Shown here one piece after another: positions 47,298 through 57,195 of a stretch of DNA of 64,000 nt. The stretch comes from an uncultured Paracoccaceae bacterium (GTDB lineage Bacteria > Pseudomonadota > Alphaproteobacteria > Rhodobacterales > Rhodobacteraceae). Made by a program: the position numbers and the translations under genes. The notes under the pieces are model-generated. The model did not search any database and was not told where the DNA came from. It saw only the letters and a list, made by a program, of their open reading frames with translations. The DNA is taken from contig CAJXSD010000009.1 of NCBI GenBank assembly GCA_913060475.1, positions 46,720 through 110,719 of the forward strand. The letters run 5' to 3'. Each line of letters begins with the position of its first letter. Within the stretch, counting starts at the first letter, position 1.

Positions 47298-48296
47298 ATG
47301 AATTCGGCTGAAATTCTGTGTAACGTATGGCGTGGTCCATTGATCGAAAGCCTACATTATGGCCATGCGGTGATCTGTGATGATGCGGGTCAGATTGTGA
47401 AATCTTGGGGGGATCCGCAGGCGGTTGTTTACCCGCGGTCGTCGTCGAAAATGATACAGGCCTTGCCACTGATCACATCTGGCGCGGCGGATCGGTTTGG
47501 GTTGCGGTCTGAACAGTTGGCGTTAGCCTGTGCATCCCATAATGGGGCGGCCATTCATACGGATCGGGTGCAGGCGTGGCTGGGTGATTTGGGTTTGGGG
47601 GATGATGATTTCCGCTGTGGTCCGCAAATGCCGCGCGATCCCGTGGCCAAATTGCAGTTGATCAAGACGGATCAAAGCCCCTGCCAGATGCACAATAACT
47701 GTTCCGGAAAACACTGCGGTTTTTTGACATTGAACAAACATTTGGGCGGGGGGCCAGATTATGTTGATCCCGATCATCCTGTGCAAATGGCCTGTTTGGA
47801 TGCGTTTGAAACGGTCACGGATTTGACCAGCCCAGCCTATGGCATTGATGGATGTTCGGCACCCAATCCCGCCACAACGGTGCAGGCGATGGCCCGTGCG
47901 ATGGCGTGGTTTGCGTCCAGCGCGGATCGTGCTGATACAATGTCGCAGGCCGCGTGGCGTTTGACCCAAGCGATGATGCAGCATCCCGAATTGGTCGCGG
48001 GCCGGGATCGCGCCTGTACCGAATTGATGCGCGCGGCCAAGGGGCGTGTCGCGTTAAAAACCGGGGCCGAGGCGTTTTTTATCGCCATTATCCCCGAACG
48101 AAAATTGGGTGTCGCGTTGAAGATCGTCGATGGGGCGACACGGGCCAGCGAATGTGCAATTACGGCCATTTTGGTTGATTTGGGTGTCTTGAACCCTGCT
48201 GATCCTGTGGTGCAGAAATATCTGAATGCACCGGTGACGAATTGGCGTGGATTGCATTGTGGGATGGTCAAGCCCGCGGATGGTTTGTTTACATGA
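47298..48296 (+). CDS. asparaginase, type II (asparaginase II family)
   Basis: This 332-residue protein matches the bacterial asparaginase II family (distinct from the E. coli AnsB fold): the SLHYGHAVICDDAG opening, YPRSSSKMIQALPL, HNNCSGKHCGFL and DGCSAPNP. The predicted role is asparagine hydrolysis. It overlaps the pseudouridine synthase gene by 4 bases (ATGA). Confidence 0.85.
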   Translation: MNSAEILCNVWRGPLIESLHYGHAVICDDAGQIVKSWGDPQAVVYPRSSSKMIQALPLITSGAADRFGLRSEQLALACASHNGAAIHTDRVQAWLGDLGLGDDDFRCGPQMPRDPVAKLQLIKTDQSPCQMHNNCSGKHCGFLTLNKHLGGGPDYVDPDHPVQMACLDAFETVTDLTSPAYGIDGCSAPNPATTVQAMARAMAWFASSADRADTMSQAAWRLTQAMMQHPELVAGRDRACTELMRAAKGRVALKTGAEAFFIAIIPERKLGVALKIVDGATRASECAITAILVDLGVLNPADPVVQKYLNAPVTNWRGLHCGMVKPADGLFT

Positions 48297-48835
48297 TTGT
48301 TCTGTTTAACAAACCATTCAACGTTCTGTCGCAATTCACGGATAAATCCATGATTGGGTCAGACCGCGAAACGCTGTCGAAATATATCGATATCCCGCGC
48401 GTTTATGCGGCGGGGCGGCTGGATCGTGATAGCGAGGGTTTGTTAATCTTGACCGATAACGGGCGATTGCAGGCCCGCATTGCGGACCCCAAAAACAAGG
48501 TTGAAAAAACCTATCTGGTCCAGGTCGAAGGCGACCCTAGTGACCACGATCTGGACCCGCTGCGGCGTGGCGTTACGTTAAAGGACGGGCCGTGTCGTCC
48601 CGCCCAGGTGCGGTTGATTGATCCCCCTGATCTGTGGGATCGCACCCCGCCTGTGCGGTTTCGCAAATCTGTGCCTGATCGCTGGATTGAGGTCACAATA
48701 ACCGAAGGGCGCAATCGACAGGTGCGGCGCATGACGGCTGCGGTTGGATTTCCAACATTGCGTTTGGTGCGCTGGCGTGTGGGGGATTGGGCAATCGATG
48801 GGATCGAAAACGGGGCCTATCGCGTGATTGGATAG
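48293..48835 (+). CDS. pseudouridine synthase, RluE-like
   Basis: This 180-residue RsuA-type enzyme isomerises uridine in rRNA. The family motif GRLDRDSEGLLILTDNG carries the catalytic Asp; the KPFNVLSQF start and GRNRQVRRM end fit RluE. The frame opens at 48242, but the ATG at 48293 overlaps the asparaginase stop and begins with the family's N-terminus. Confidence 0.9.
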   Translation: MIVLFNKPFNVLSQFTDKSMIGSDRETLSKYIDIPRVYAAGRLDRDSEGLLILTDNGRLQARIADPKNKVEKTYLVQVEGDPSDHDLDPLRRGVTLKDGPCRPAQVRLIDPPDLWDRTPPVRFRKSVPDRWIEVTITEGRNRQVRRMTAAVGFPTLRLVRWRVGDWAIDGIENGAYRVIG

Positions 48836-48851
48836 GCCCCGATCTGTTGCA

Positions 48852-50591
48852 TCAGATGATCTGCGGTTGCAATTCGCGGATTGCATCGTATTGGGACAGG
48901 TACACATTGCCTGTCAGCTCATCCAGGAAATGGCTACGCTTTAGGCGATCCATGACGGGGCCTTTGACCTCGGTCAGGTGCAATTTGATGCCCATATCCT
49001 TTAGGCGGGTGTTGATCGCCTCAAGGCTTTCTAATGCGCTCATGTCGATTTCGTTCACGGCGGAACACATCAACACGATGTGGCGCACGGGCTGGTCGCA
49101 GGCGACACGATCATAGACCAGATCCTGCAAAAACGCGGCATTTGCAAAATACAGGCTTTCATCGATGCGCAGGGATACGATGGATGGATGTGTTTCCACC
49201 TCGTGGCGGTTGATGTTGCGGAAATGCTGGGTTCCAGGAACCAAGCCAACCTCGGCCACGTGGGGTTTGGATGTTTTGTACAAAAACAGCCCGATTGACA
49301 AAATCACACCTGCCGATACGCCCACCTCGACGCCCATGCCAAGGGTCAGGAAAATGGTCGCAGCAACCGCGGCAAAATCCACTTTGTTATAGGTCCATGT
49401 TTTGCGTAGGATCGAAAAATCGACCAGGGACAAAACAGCAACGATAATGGTCGCGGCCAATGTCGCCTTGGGCAGGAAAAACAGCAATGGGGTCAGCAAC
49501 AGCGCCGCCAATGCGATCCCAACAGCGGTAAAGGCCCCTGCAGCAGGTGTTTCTGCGCCTGCGTCGAAATTAACAACCGAACGGGCAAAGCCCCCTGTCA
49601 CGGGATACCCACCGGTCAGAGATGTGGCAATGTTCGACGCGCCCAAGCCCACCAATTCCTGATCAGGGATAATGCGTTGACGTTTTTTCGCGGCCAATGT
49701 GGATGCGACGGATACGGATTCAACAAAGCCGATGATTGAAATCAACAGGCCCGAAATGAACAGCTGGTTCCACATCGCAGGGCTAAAGCTGGGCATGGTC
49801 AGCGGCGGCAAACCGGTTGGAACCGCGCCCACAATTTTCACGCCCTTGTTTTCCAGATCAAATATGAAAACGGCCAATGTTGTCACGACAACGGCCGCAA
49901 CGGGGCCTGCTTTGGCCAGAATATCGGCCATGCGGGGTTTCAGGCCAAATCCCAACAACAGCGGTTTCAACCCTTTGCGGACCCAAAACAGAAATGCAAC
50001 GGTCAGCAGGCCAATAGCCATGGTGATCGGGTTGGTCAGATGTTGGTTTTCAAACAGGGACACCACCAATTCAATCAGGTTATCACCATGCGCCTGAATA
50101 CCCAAAATGTGTTTCATTTGGCTGGTCGCAATCAAAACACCAGATGCGGTGATAAAACCTGCAATCACGGGGTGCGACAGAAAGTTGGCCAAAAACCCCA
50201 GACGCAAAATGCCCATGACCGTTAGGATCACACCGGAAATAAATGCCAATGTGCCGGCAGCCAATGCTATTTCGGCGGGGGTGGTCAGGCCCAAATTGCC
50301 AATTGCGGCGGCCGTCATCAAGGATACAACCGCAACCGGACCAACAGCCAGCGCGCGCGATGTCCCGAAAATGGCATAGGCCACCAAAGGCAGGATTGAC
50401 GCATATAACCCCATTTCCGGTGGCAGACCCGCCAGCAAGGCATAGGCCAGAGACTGAGGTATCAACATGATGGTCACAATGACGGCCGCGACCAGATCCG
50501 ATGTTAGGGTATCTTTGTCATAGGTTTTTGCCCATAACAGCATAGGGACATGACGTTCCAAACGCCGTGTCCATCCACGAGAGAGAGACAT
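48852..50591 (-). CDS. SulP family inorganic anion transporter with STAS domain
   Basis: This 579-residue transporter has about 10-12 membrane segments (20-420) and a C-terminal STAS domain (about 440-555, with VLMCSAVNEIDMSALESLEAI). SulP members move sulfate, bicarbonate or other anions. The substrate is not determined by sequence. A small DUF442-type gene lies upstream. Confidence 0.9.
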   Translation of the reverse strand: MSLSRGWTRRLERHVPMLLWAKTYDKDTLTSDLVAAVIVTIMLIPQSLAYALLAGLPPEMGLYASILPLVAYAIFGTSRALAVGPVAVVSLMTAAAIGNLGLTTPAEIALAAGTLAFISGVILTVMGILRLGFLANFLSHPVIAGFITASGVLIATSQMKHILGIQAHGDNLIELVVSLFENQHLTNPITMAIGLLTVAFLFWVRKGLKPLLLGFGLKPRMADILAKAGPVAAVVVTTLAVFIFDLENKGVKIVGAVPTGLPPLTMPSFSPAMWNQLFISGLLISIIGFVESVSVASTLAAKKRQRIIPDQELVGLGASNIATSLTGGYPVTGGFARSVVNFDAGAETPAAGAFTAVGIALAALLLTPLLFFLPKATLAATIIVAVLSLVDFSILRKTWTYNKVDFAAVAATIFLTLGMGVEVGVSAGVILSIGLFLYKTSKPHVAEVGLVPGTQHFRNINRHEVETHPSIVSLRIDESLYFANAAFLQDLVYDRVACDQPVRHIVLMCSAVNEIDMSALESLEAINTRLKDMGIKLHLTEVKGPVMDRLKRSHFLDELTGNVYLSQYDAIRELQPQII

Positions 50592-50644
50592 TTTGTATTC
50601 CTTAAATCAGGGCAGGGCCGTTTGATCTGACCCTGCCGCATCCA

Positions 50645-50971
50645 TTACGCTTGTGCGGCGTTGAAAATGATGGATGACCGATTGCCCGTCCGGCAATAGG
50701 CAAGCACGGGTGCAGGAAGATCAGACAAAGCCTGCGCCATATCGGCGGTTTGTTCAGGCGACGGCATGCCCGTAATCGGGATATAGGCTGTTTTCAAACC
50801 CGCGGCCTGTGCCGCTGCGTCGATTGTTGCGAAATCGGGCTGATCGGCGCTTTCTTGGTCAGGGCGATTGCAGATGATTGATTTGAAACCAGCTGCTGCG
50901 ATCGCGGCGATATCATCGGCACTGATTTGCGCGGTTACCGAATAATTGTCCGTTAGGGGCATAACATTCAT
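50645..50971 (-). CDS. TIGR01244/DUF442 sulfurtransferase-phosphatase-like protein
   Basis: This 108-residue protein resembles the DUF442 (beta-lactamase hydrolase-like) phosphatase family: MPLTDNYSVTAQISADDI, and the P-loop CRTGNRSS with the catalytic Cys and Arg. I start it at the ATG at 50971 because AAGGATG sits 8 bases before it; an ATG at 50980 is an alternative. It lies upstream of the SulP gene on the same strand, which suggests a shared role in sulfur or anion handling (inference). Confidence 0.8.
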   Translation of the reverse strand: MNVMPLTDNYSVTAQISADDIAAIAAAGFKSIICNRPDQESADQPDFATIDAAAQAAGLKTAYIPITGMPSPEQTADMAQALSDLPAPVLAYCRTGNRSSIIFNAAQA

Positions 50972-51082
50972 GGCTGTCATCCTTCCATGTCATGAGTGAG
51001 TCCCGATTTATATATTCAAAAAACAGAATAAATGAAAGACCTAATATGGAATGTGCTGAAAATATCTGTCATTTTGCCAGTA

Positions 51083-51160
51083 ATCGCCCAAAAATCGGGT
51101 GTTTTTGGGCGATTTGGGGTGGTTCAGGCCCCCGATTTCCACCGCTTTGCGGTGGGGCCT
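51083..51160. terminator. two hairpins between the aminotransferase and DUF442 genes
   Basis: ATCGCCCAAAAA-TCGGGTG-TTTTTGGGCGAT is a perfect 12-bp stem (51083-51113), and CCACCGC-TTT-GCGGTGG (51139-51155) is a second one embedded in AGGCC...GGCCT. The latter lies just after the aminotransferase stop on the minus strand and probably terminates it. Confidence 0.6.
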
Positions 51161-51174
51161 GTCCGGTTCTTGAG

Positions 51175-52527
51175 TTAAACAGACCCGAATGCGACATCCA
51201 AGGCAGTGACGATTTGGTCGATTTCCGCAGGTGAAATGACCAGGGGGGGCGACATCAGGATGTTGTGCATGCCCAGTCGCACCATTGCCCCGTTTTCATA
51301 GGCGGTTTGATGGATTTTTTTCATCGTTGCCGTATCCATGGGGGTTTTGTTGGTTGCGTCACTGACCATTTCAATGCCCATCATCAACCCATGCCCGCCA
51401 CGCACATCGCCAATGATGTCATATTTCTGCGCCAGTTTTTGGACGCCCTCGAACAGCTGTTGACCACGGGCGGCGGCGTTGGTTTTGGTATCCAGGCGCA
51501 GGGTTTCGTTCACGGTTGCGACCACGGCCGCCGATCCTACGGGGTGGGCGGAATAGGTGTAGCCATGGAAAATGGCGCCTTCGCCTGTGGTGTCGTTTTC
51601 GAACACCTCGGCCACCTTGTCACTGACCAATGCGGCGCCCACCGGGAAATATCCTGATGTGATCCCTTTGGCCATCGACATCATGTCGGGTTTGACGCCC
51701 CAATGGCGCGCGCCTGACCAATCACCTGTGCGGCCAAACCCTGTAATCACCTCGTCAGAGATCATTAAAATACCGTGGCGATCACAGATATCGCGCATCA
51801 GTTTCATGAAACTGGCGTCTGGCACGATGACACCACCTGCGCCCTGGATCGGTTCCATGATAAAGGCGGCAATCGTGTTTGCCCCTTGGAATGCGATTTC
51901 ATCCTCGAAACTTTGGGCGATCAATTGTGCCAATGTCGCGGGGTCTGTTTCGTTGAATGGGTTGCGATAGGTATAGGGGGATGGCAAATGGAAACAGCCC
52001 GGCAAAAGCGGTTCATAATTGATGCGAAACCGGTTGTTGCCATTCACCGACGCGCCGCCAAAATGGGTGCCGTGGTATCCCTTTTTCAATGAAATATATT
52101 TGGTGCGTGTGGGTTCGCCGCGCAACCGGTGATACTGACGTGCAAGGCGCAAGCAGGTTTCAACCGAATCCGATCCGCCCGATGTGAAAAATACCCGTGA
52201 CATGCCGTCATCCGCAAACATTTCGCGCACCAAATACGATGCCTCGATTGCGGGGGGATTGGTGGACCCTGCAAAGGCAGAGTAATAGGGCAGATCATAC
52301 AGCTGTTTGCTGATCGCATCCTTAACGGCATTATTCGAATAGCCAAGGTTGACGCACCACAATCCCCCAACGGCATCGACAACCGTATGCCCGTCAATAT
52401 CGGTGATTGAACTGTCCTGCGCGCCGACGATGATTTTGGGGGGATTTGCCATGGAATCTGCGGGGTGCCCCATGGGATGCCACAGGTGTCGTGCATTATG
52501 TTCCGTTGTGAAATTATGGTCGCGCAT
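51175..52527 (-). CDS. class III aminotransferase (omega-aminotransferase type)
   Basis: This 450-residue PLP aminotransferase has SGGSDSVETCLRLARQYH, the DEVITGFGRTG block and MAKGITSGYFPVGA (PLP Lys). Similar enzymes transfer amino groups from aminobutyrate, beta-alanine, taurine or putrescine to pyruvate. No clear neighbour assigns a substrate. Confidence 0.88.
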   Translation of the reverse strand: MRDHNFTTEHNARHLWHPMGHPADSMANPPKIIVGAQDSSITDIDGHTVVDAVGGLWCVNLGYSNNAVKDAISKQLYDLPYYSAFAGSTNPPAIEASYLVREMFADDGMSRVFFTSGGSDSVETCLRLARQYHRLRGEPTRTKYISLKKGYHGTHFGGASVNGNNRFRINYEPLLPGCFHLPSPYTYRNPFNETDPATLAQLIAQSFEDEIAFQGANTIAAFIMEPIQGAGGVIVPDASFMKLMRDICDRHGILMISDEVITGFGRTGDWSGARHWGVKPDMMSMAKGITSGYFPVGAALVSDKVAEVFENDTTGEGAIFHGYTYSAHPVGSAAVVATVNETLRLDTKTNAAARGQQLFEGVQKLAQKYDIIGDVRGGHGLMMGIEMVSDATNKTPMDTATMKKIHQTAYENGAMVRLGMHNILMSPPLVISPAEIDQIVTALDVAFGSV

Positions 52528-52649
52528 CTTTGCCTCTGCGAAATGAATTGATCTGGGCTGTACGATGGATTTTTGTTTGGGATAAGTCCAGTAAAACCAT
52601 ACGTCATCTGCTGGACTTGGTTCAATTTAGGGTGTAACCAAGGCGGACT

Positions 52650-53123
52650 ATGGCTAAGCAAAAATCAGACCCCAATTACAAAATTATTGCTGAAAACCGT
52701 CGCGCGCGTCATGATTACGCGATCGAAGAGGATTTGGAATGCGGTATCGTCCTGATGGGATCCGAGGTCAAATCCCTGCGGATTGGCAAGGCAAACATCG
52801 CTGAAAGCTATGCCCATGTGGATGATGGCGAATTGTGGTTGGTGAATTCCTATATCTCGCCCTATGAACAGGCACGCACTTGGGGCCACGAAGAACGCCG
52901 CAAACGCAAATTGATGGTCAGTCGCCGCGAATTGGCGCGGTTGTGGTCGGAAACCCAACGCAAAGGTATGACGCTGGTGCCGCTGGTGATGTATTTCAAT
53001 CACAAAGGCTATGTGAAGCTGAAAATCGGAATCGCCAAGGGCAAGAAAAACCACGATAAACGCGCAGATGCTGCCAATCGCGATTGGGGTCGTCAAAAAC
53101 AACGGCTGTTGAAACAGGGATAG
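52650..53123 (+). CDS. smpB: SsrA-binding protein SmpB
   Basis: This 157-residue RNA-binding protein accompanies tmRNA in ribosome rescue. Family elements: [25 protein letters not shown] and [16 protein letters not shown] with a basic C-terminal tail. The tmRNA gene is not in this window. Confidence 0.96.
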   Translation: MAKQKSDPNYKIIAENRRARHDYAIEEDLECGIVLMGSEVKSLRIGKANIAESYAHVDDGELWLVNSYISPYEQARTWGHEERRKRKLMVSRRELARLWSETQRKGMTLVPLVMYFNHKGYVKLKIGIAKGKKNHDKRADAANRDWGRQKQRLLKQG

Positions 53124-53232
53124 GCCCGCAATTGCGGTGTTTTGGTCGCATTTTGACCGAAAATCGGGTGCTTTGTCTTGCTTAGATCGCGGTGGGGTAG
53201 TAGGCATTTGCAAAGCAAGCGAAAGGCCGACG

Positions 53233-54087
53233 ATGAAAGATAATCCAAAAACTTTGGTGTCGACCCAGTGGTTGGAAGATCACCTAAAGGACCCCGATCT
53301 GCGCGTTTTAGATGCGTCTTGGTTTATGCCGCAAATGGAACGCGACGCGCGGGCCGAATACGATGCGGCGCATATCCCCGGTGCGCGGTTTTTTGATATC
53401 GATGATATTTCTGACCAACGTTCAGACCTGCCGCATATGGCGCCGCCTGTGGAAAAATTCATGTCCCGTCTGCGGGCAATGGGCGTAGGCGATGGACATC
53501 AGGTTGTTGTTTATGACGGTATGGGCCTGTTTTCAGCGGCGCGGGTGTGGTGGCTGTTTCGTTTGATGGGGCAAAATAACATTGCCGTTCTGGACGGTGG
53601 GTTCCCCAAATGGCAGGCCGAGGGCCGCCCCGTCGAAGATATGCCCCCCATGGTGCGCGATCGCCACATGACGGTGCGCCGCCAAAATCATATGGTCAAA
53701 GATGTGACCCAAGTGGCGGCCGCGTCGAAGCTAGGCGATTATGAAATTATTGATGCCCGATCTGCTGCGCGGTTCCGCGGCGATGCCCCCGAACCCCGTC
53801 CCGGGTTGCGGGCCGGACATATTCCAGGGTCAAAAAATGTGCCCTATACATCATTGTTAAACGATGATGGAACGATGAAATCCCCCGAAACAATGCGCGA
53901 CATATTTGTGGCCGCAGGTGTTGATTTGTCAAAACCTGCAATCACCAGCTGCGGATCAGGCGTGACAGCGGCTGTTGTCAGTTTGGCGTTGGAAATTTTG
54001 GGAAAAACAGATCATGCCCTTTATGATGGCAGTTGGTCGGAATGGGGTATGTTCCCAACCGTCCCTGTCGCAACCGGAGAGACGTAA
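53233..54087 (+). CDS. sseA: 3-mercaptopyruvate sulfurtransferase
   Basis: This 284-residue tandem rhodanese enzyme has a catalytic loop CGSGVTA (active Cys), typical of mercaptopyruvate rather than thiosulfate sulfurtransferase. N- and C-terminal rhodanese domains show YDAAHIPGARFFDIDDISD and LRAGHIPGSKNVPY. I start it at the ATG at 53233; the frame opens at 53137. It overlaps the aromatic aminotransferase by one base (TAATG), so sulfur transfer and aminotransfer are coupled (for example for 3-mercaptopyruvate from cysteine). Confidence 0.9.
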   Translation: MKDNPKTLVSTQWLEDHLKDPDLRVLDASWFMPQMERDARAEYDAAHIPGARFFDIDDISDQRSDLPHMAPPVEKFMSRLRAMGVGDGHQVVVYDGMGLFSAARVWWLFRLMGQNNIAVLDGGFPKWQAEGRPVEDMPPMVRDRHMTVRRQNHMVKDVTQVAAASKLGDYEIIDARSAARFRGDAPEPRPGLRAGHIPGSKNVPYTSLLNDDGTMKSPETMRDIFVAAGVDLSKPAITSCGSGVTAAVVSLALEILGKTDHALYDGSWSEWGMFPTVPVATGET

Positions 54088-55271
54088 TGTTCCAAGCTTT
54101 GAAACCCCAGCCCGAAGATAAAATTCTGGCCCTGATGCAAAAATACAAAGAAGACCCCCGTGACACCAAAATCGATTTGGGTGTCGGTGTCTACAAGGAC
54201 GCAAATGGCCAAACGCCGATTATGCGCGCGGTCAAGGCGGCTGAAAAAACGCTGTGGGAACAGGAACAGACCAAATCCTATGTGGCTTTGGCAGGGGATC
54301 CTGCGTTTTCGGATGCTATGGTGCAATTGGTTCTGGGCGATGCGGTTGATCGTGCGGCGGTATCGGCCATTGCGACACCGGGCGGGACCGGCGCGGTCCG
54401 TCAGGGTTTTGATTTGGTCAAAATGGCCAACCCCAACGCAAAAATCTATGTCTCGGACCCGACATGGCCAAACCACCTATCGATTTTGAAACATATGGAT
54501 ATGCCGTTTACCCTGTACCGGTATTTCGACAATGACACGCGTGGCGTTGATTTCGATGGTATGATGGCGGATCTGGCGCAGGCCCAAGCGGGCGATATCG
54601 TGCTGTTGCATGGATGCTGTCACAATCCAACGGGCGCTAACCTGAACATGGTCCAGTGGGGCGAAGTGATTGCGCTGTTGCAAAAAACCGGTGCAGTCCC
54701 GATGATCGACATTGCCTATCAGGGCTTTGGCGACGGGTTGGAACAGGATGCTGCAGCAACACGTTTGATTGCGAAATCCGTGCCCGAAACGATTATTGCG
54801 GCCAGCTGTTCCAAAAACTTTGGCATTTATCGGGAACGGACGGGTATTTTGATGGCCGTTTGTCAGGACACATCTGCCAAGGGTCTGAACCAAAGCACGC
54901 TGAATTATTTGAACCGTCAAAACTATTCATTCCCACCTGACCATGGTGCGCGTTTGGTCACCATGGTGCTAAACGATCCTGCCCTGCGTGCCGACTGGGA
55001 ACAAGAGTTAGAGGACGTGCGCCTGTCTATGCTGACACTGCGCAAATCATTGGCCGATGAATTGCAGCGTTTGTCAGGCTCTGATCGCTTTGGCTTTATC
55101 GCGCAGCACCGCGGAATGTTTTCGCGTTTGGGCACATCCGCGGACAAGGTCGAACTGATCCGCGAACGCCATGGCATTTATATGGTGGGGGACAGCCGTT
55201 TGAACATTGCGGGTCTGAACGCAAAAACCATTCCACTGTTGGCCCATGCAATCATTGATTGTGGCGTGTAA
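54087..55271 (+). CDS. aromatic amino acid / aspartate aminotransferase
   Basis: This 394-residue PLP aminotransferase of the AspC/TyrB class has LGVGVYKDANGQTP, CCHNPTGANL and the PLP-binding CSKNFGIYRERTG. Its start codon overlaps the sseA stop by one base. If it transaminates cysteine, it could supply 3-mercaptopyruvate to SseA, which is plausible but inferred. Confidence 0.9.
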   Translation: MFQALKPQPEDKILALMQKYKEDPRDTKIDLGVGVYKDANGQTPIMRAVKAAEKTLWEQEQTKSYVALAGDPAFSDAMVQLVLGDAVDRAAVSAIATPGGTGAVRQGFDLVKMANPNAKIYVSDPTWPNHLSILKHMDMPFTLYRYFDNDTRGVDFDGMMADLAQAQAGDIVLLHGCCHNPTGANLNMVQWGEVIALLQKTGAVPMIDIAYQGFGDGLEQDAAATRLIAKSVPETIIAASCSKNFGIYRERTGILMAVCQDTSAKGLNQSTLNYLNRQNYSFPPDHGARLVTMVLNDPALRADWEQELEDVRLSMLTLRKSLADELQRLSGSDRFGFIAQHRGMFSRLGTSADKVELIRERHGIYMVGDSRLNIAGLNAKTIPLLAHAIIDCGV

Positions 55272-55320
55272 CGTTTGAATGGCGCCCAGCGCGGCGCGAT
55301 CAAACCATGCATCCTAAAAC

Positions 55321-55355
55321 AAACGGGGCTGGTGCAAACATCAGCCCCGTTTTTG
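55321..55355. terminator. bidirectional intrinsic terminator
   Basis: AAACGGGGCTG (55321-55331) pairs perfectly with CAGCCCCGTTT (55342-55352), followed by T. It lies between the convergent aminotransferase and FAH genes. Confidence 0.85.
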
Positions 55356-55358
55356 CAT

Positions 55359-56204
55359 TTACTCGGCGGCTTGGGCGGTCTGGGTTTGTGTGCCCAGCCC
55401 CGCAACGGTCAATTCCATCACATCACCGGGGCGCAGGAACCGTTGTGGTTTCATACCCATACCAACGCCTGACGGCGTGCCGGTGGCAATAATATCGCCT
55501 GGGCGCAGTTCCATGAATTGTGACATATGCGAAATGATTTCGCGGACCGTGAAAATCATGTCATCTGTATTCGAATTTTGCACCACTTGGCCATTCAACG
55601 ACAGCGACAGGTTCAGGTTTTGGGGGTCGGGGATTTCGTCCGCCGTCACAAACCATGGACCAACGGGCCCAAAGCTGGGGGCGGATTTCCCCTTGATCCA
55701 CTGGCCACCGCGTTCGATTTGAAAACTGCGTTCGGATACATCATTGATGACGCAATAACCAGCGACATAATCCAACGCATCGTCGTGGGCGACATAGGAT
55801 GCCGATTTGCCGATCACGACGCCCAGTTCCACCTCCCAGTCGGTTTTTTCGGATCCGCGTGGGATAATGACCGGATCATTCGGACCGCTCAGGCAGGATG
55901 TGGCCTTGGAAAAAATGATGGGTTCTTTGGGGGGCTCCATGCCGGTTTCGATGGCGTGTTTGGTGTAATTCAGGCCGATACAGAAAAAATTGGGCACATC
56001 TGCGAAACAGGCCCCGATCCGTGGGGTTCCATCGATCTTGGGCAGGCTGGACAGGTCTGCGGCCCTGATGGCATCAAGGCCGCCATCGGTAAACAGGCGG
56101 GCATCTAGGTCGGGGACCAGGGCTGATATGTCACGAATGTGTCCTTGGTCGTCCAGAACACCCGGTTTTTCCTGACCTTTGGGGCCAAAGCGTAGTAATT
56201 TCAT
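55359..56204 (-). CDS. fumarylacetoacetate hydrolase family protein
   Basis: This 281-residue enzyme has the FAH fold with metal-binding acids in DWEVELGVVIGK and further elements FCIGLNYTKHA, EPIIFSKA and GDIIATGTPSGVG. Members hydrolyse or decarboxylate 2-keto acids, such as 2-keto-3-deoxy sugars or ureidoglycolate. With SDR, lactonase and hydroxypyruvate isomerase neighbours, a role in sugar-acid breakdown is likely. Confidence 0.88.
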   Translation of the reverse strand: MKLLRFGPKGQEKPGVLDDQGHIRDISALVPDLDARLFTDGGLDAIRAADLSSLPKIDGTPRIGACFADVPNFFCIGLNYTKHAIETGMEPPKEPIIFSKATSCLSGPNDPVIIPRGSEKTDWEVELGVVIGKSASYVAHDDALDYVAGYCVINDVSERSFQIERGGQWIKGKSAPSFGPVGPWFVTADEIPDPQNLNLSLSLNGQVVQNSNTDDMIFTVREIISHMSQFMELRPGDIIATGTPSGVGMGMKPQRFLRPGDVMELTVAGLGTQTQTAQAAE

Positions 56205-56291
56205 CTTGTCTCCTATTGTGGAAAATTATCCATCCCAACACAGTTAGCATGCCTGACGGACTAGGCGAGATTTGCGGGACATTTTGCAGCC

Positions 56292-57026
56292 CTAGCCACG
56301 CCCGATAAAGGGCATGGTTGTGGCCATAACGGTCATAAATTGCACATTTGCATCCAGCGGCAGGCTGGCCATATGCATCACAGAATTGGCGACATGTTTT
56401 ACATCCATCACGGCTTCGGATTTGATGGTGCCATCGGCCTGTGGCATGCCCGTTGTCATGGTTTGCACCATTTCCGTCAGCGCGTTGCCAATATCAATCT
56501 GCCCGCAGGCAATGTTAAACGGGCGTCCATCCAGGCTGAACGATCGGGTCAGGCCGGTGATTGCATGTTTTGACGCGGTATAGGGGGCCGATCCCCAGCG
56601 GGGAACATGGGCCGAAATTGATCCATTGTTGATGATCCGGCCGCCTTGGGGATCCTGCGCGCGCATACGGGCAAATGCCGCGCGCCCACAGATGAACGAC
56701 CCTGTCAGATTGATGTCGATGCAGCGCCGCCAATCGGCCACGGAAATTTCGTCGGGCCGCGCCCCGAACACCGATACGCCGGCATTATTGAACAGGGTGT
56801 CGATGCGCCCCCATTTGGCCACCACCTGATCAAAGGCCTGATCAACAGCCGTTTCATCGGTGACATCACAGGGCAATACCAATGCATTTGCGTGCCCACC
56901 TGCGGTATCTTCCAATGTGTCCGCCCTGCGTCCAATCAGGCCCACATTCCAACCAGTGTCCAAAAAGAGTTGAGCCGTGGCGCGACCAATGCCTGCGCCT
57001 GCGCCTGTGATGATGATGGTGTTCAT
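56292..57026 (-). CDS. short-chain dehydrogenase/reductase
   Basis: This 244-residue NAD(P)-dependent oxidoreductase has [17 protein letters not shown] and YTASKHA motifs. It lies between the FAH-family gene and the divergent SMP-30-like lactonase gene, consistent with oxidising a sugar or sugar acid. Confidence 0.87.
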   Translation of the reverse strand: MNTIIITGAGAGIGRATAQLFLDTGWNVGLIGRRADTLEDTAGGHANALVLPCDVTDETAVDQAFDQVVAKWGRIDTLFNNAGVSVFGARPDEISVADWRRCIDINLTGSFICGRAAFARMRAQDPQGGRIINNGSISAHVPRWGSAPYTASKHAITGLTRSFSLDGRPFNIACGQIDIGNALTEMVQTMTTGMPQADGTIKSEAVMDVKHVANSVMHMASLPLDANVQFMTVMATTMPFIGRG

Positions 57027-57195
57027 GTCTCTGTCCTGCGTCCTGTCGCTGGTTCGGCCAATGCGTTCGGTTACCCCCTAGATTAGGATTTTATCCCTGC
57101 TTTGCAAGCGGATTGCACCCGTTCAATCAGTTGCAGTACATCACAGAATGCCATAAACATTCGCCTGATGGCATCTAAGGACGGCGGCCCAAATC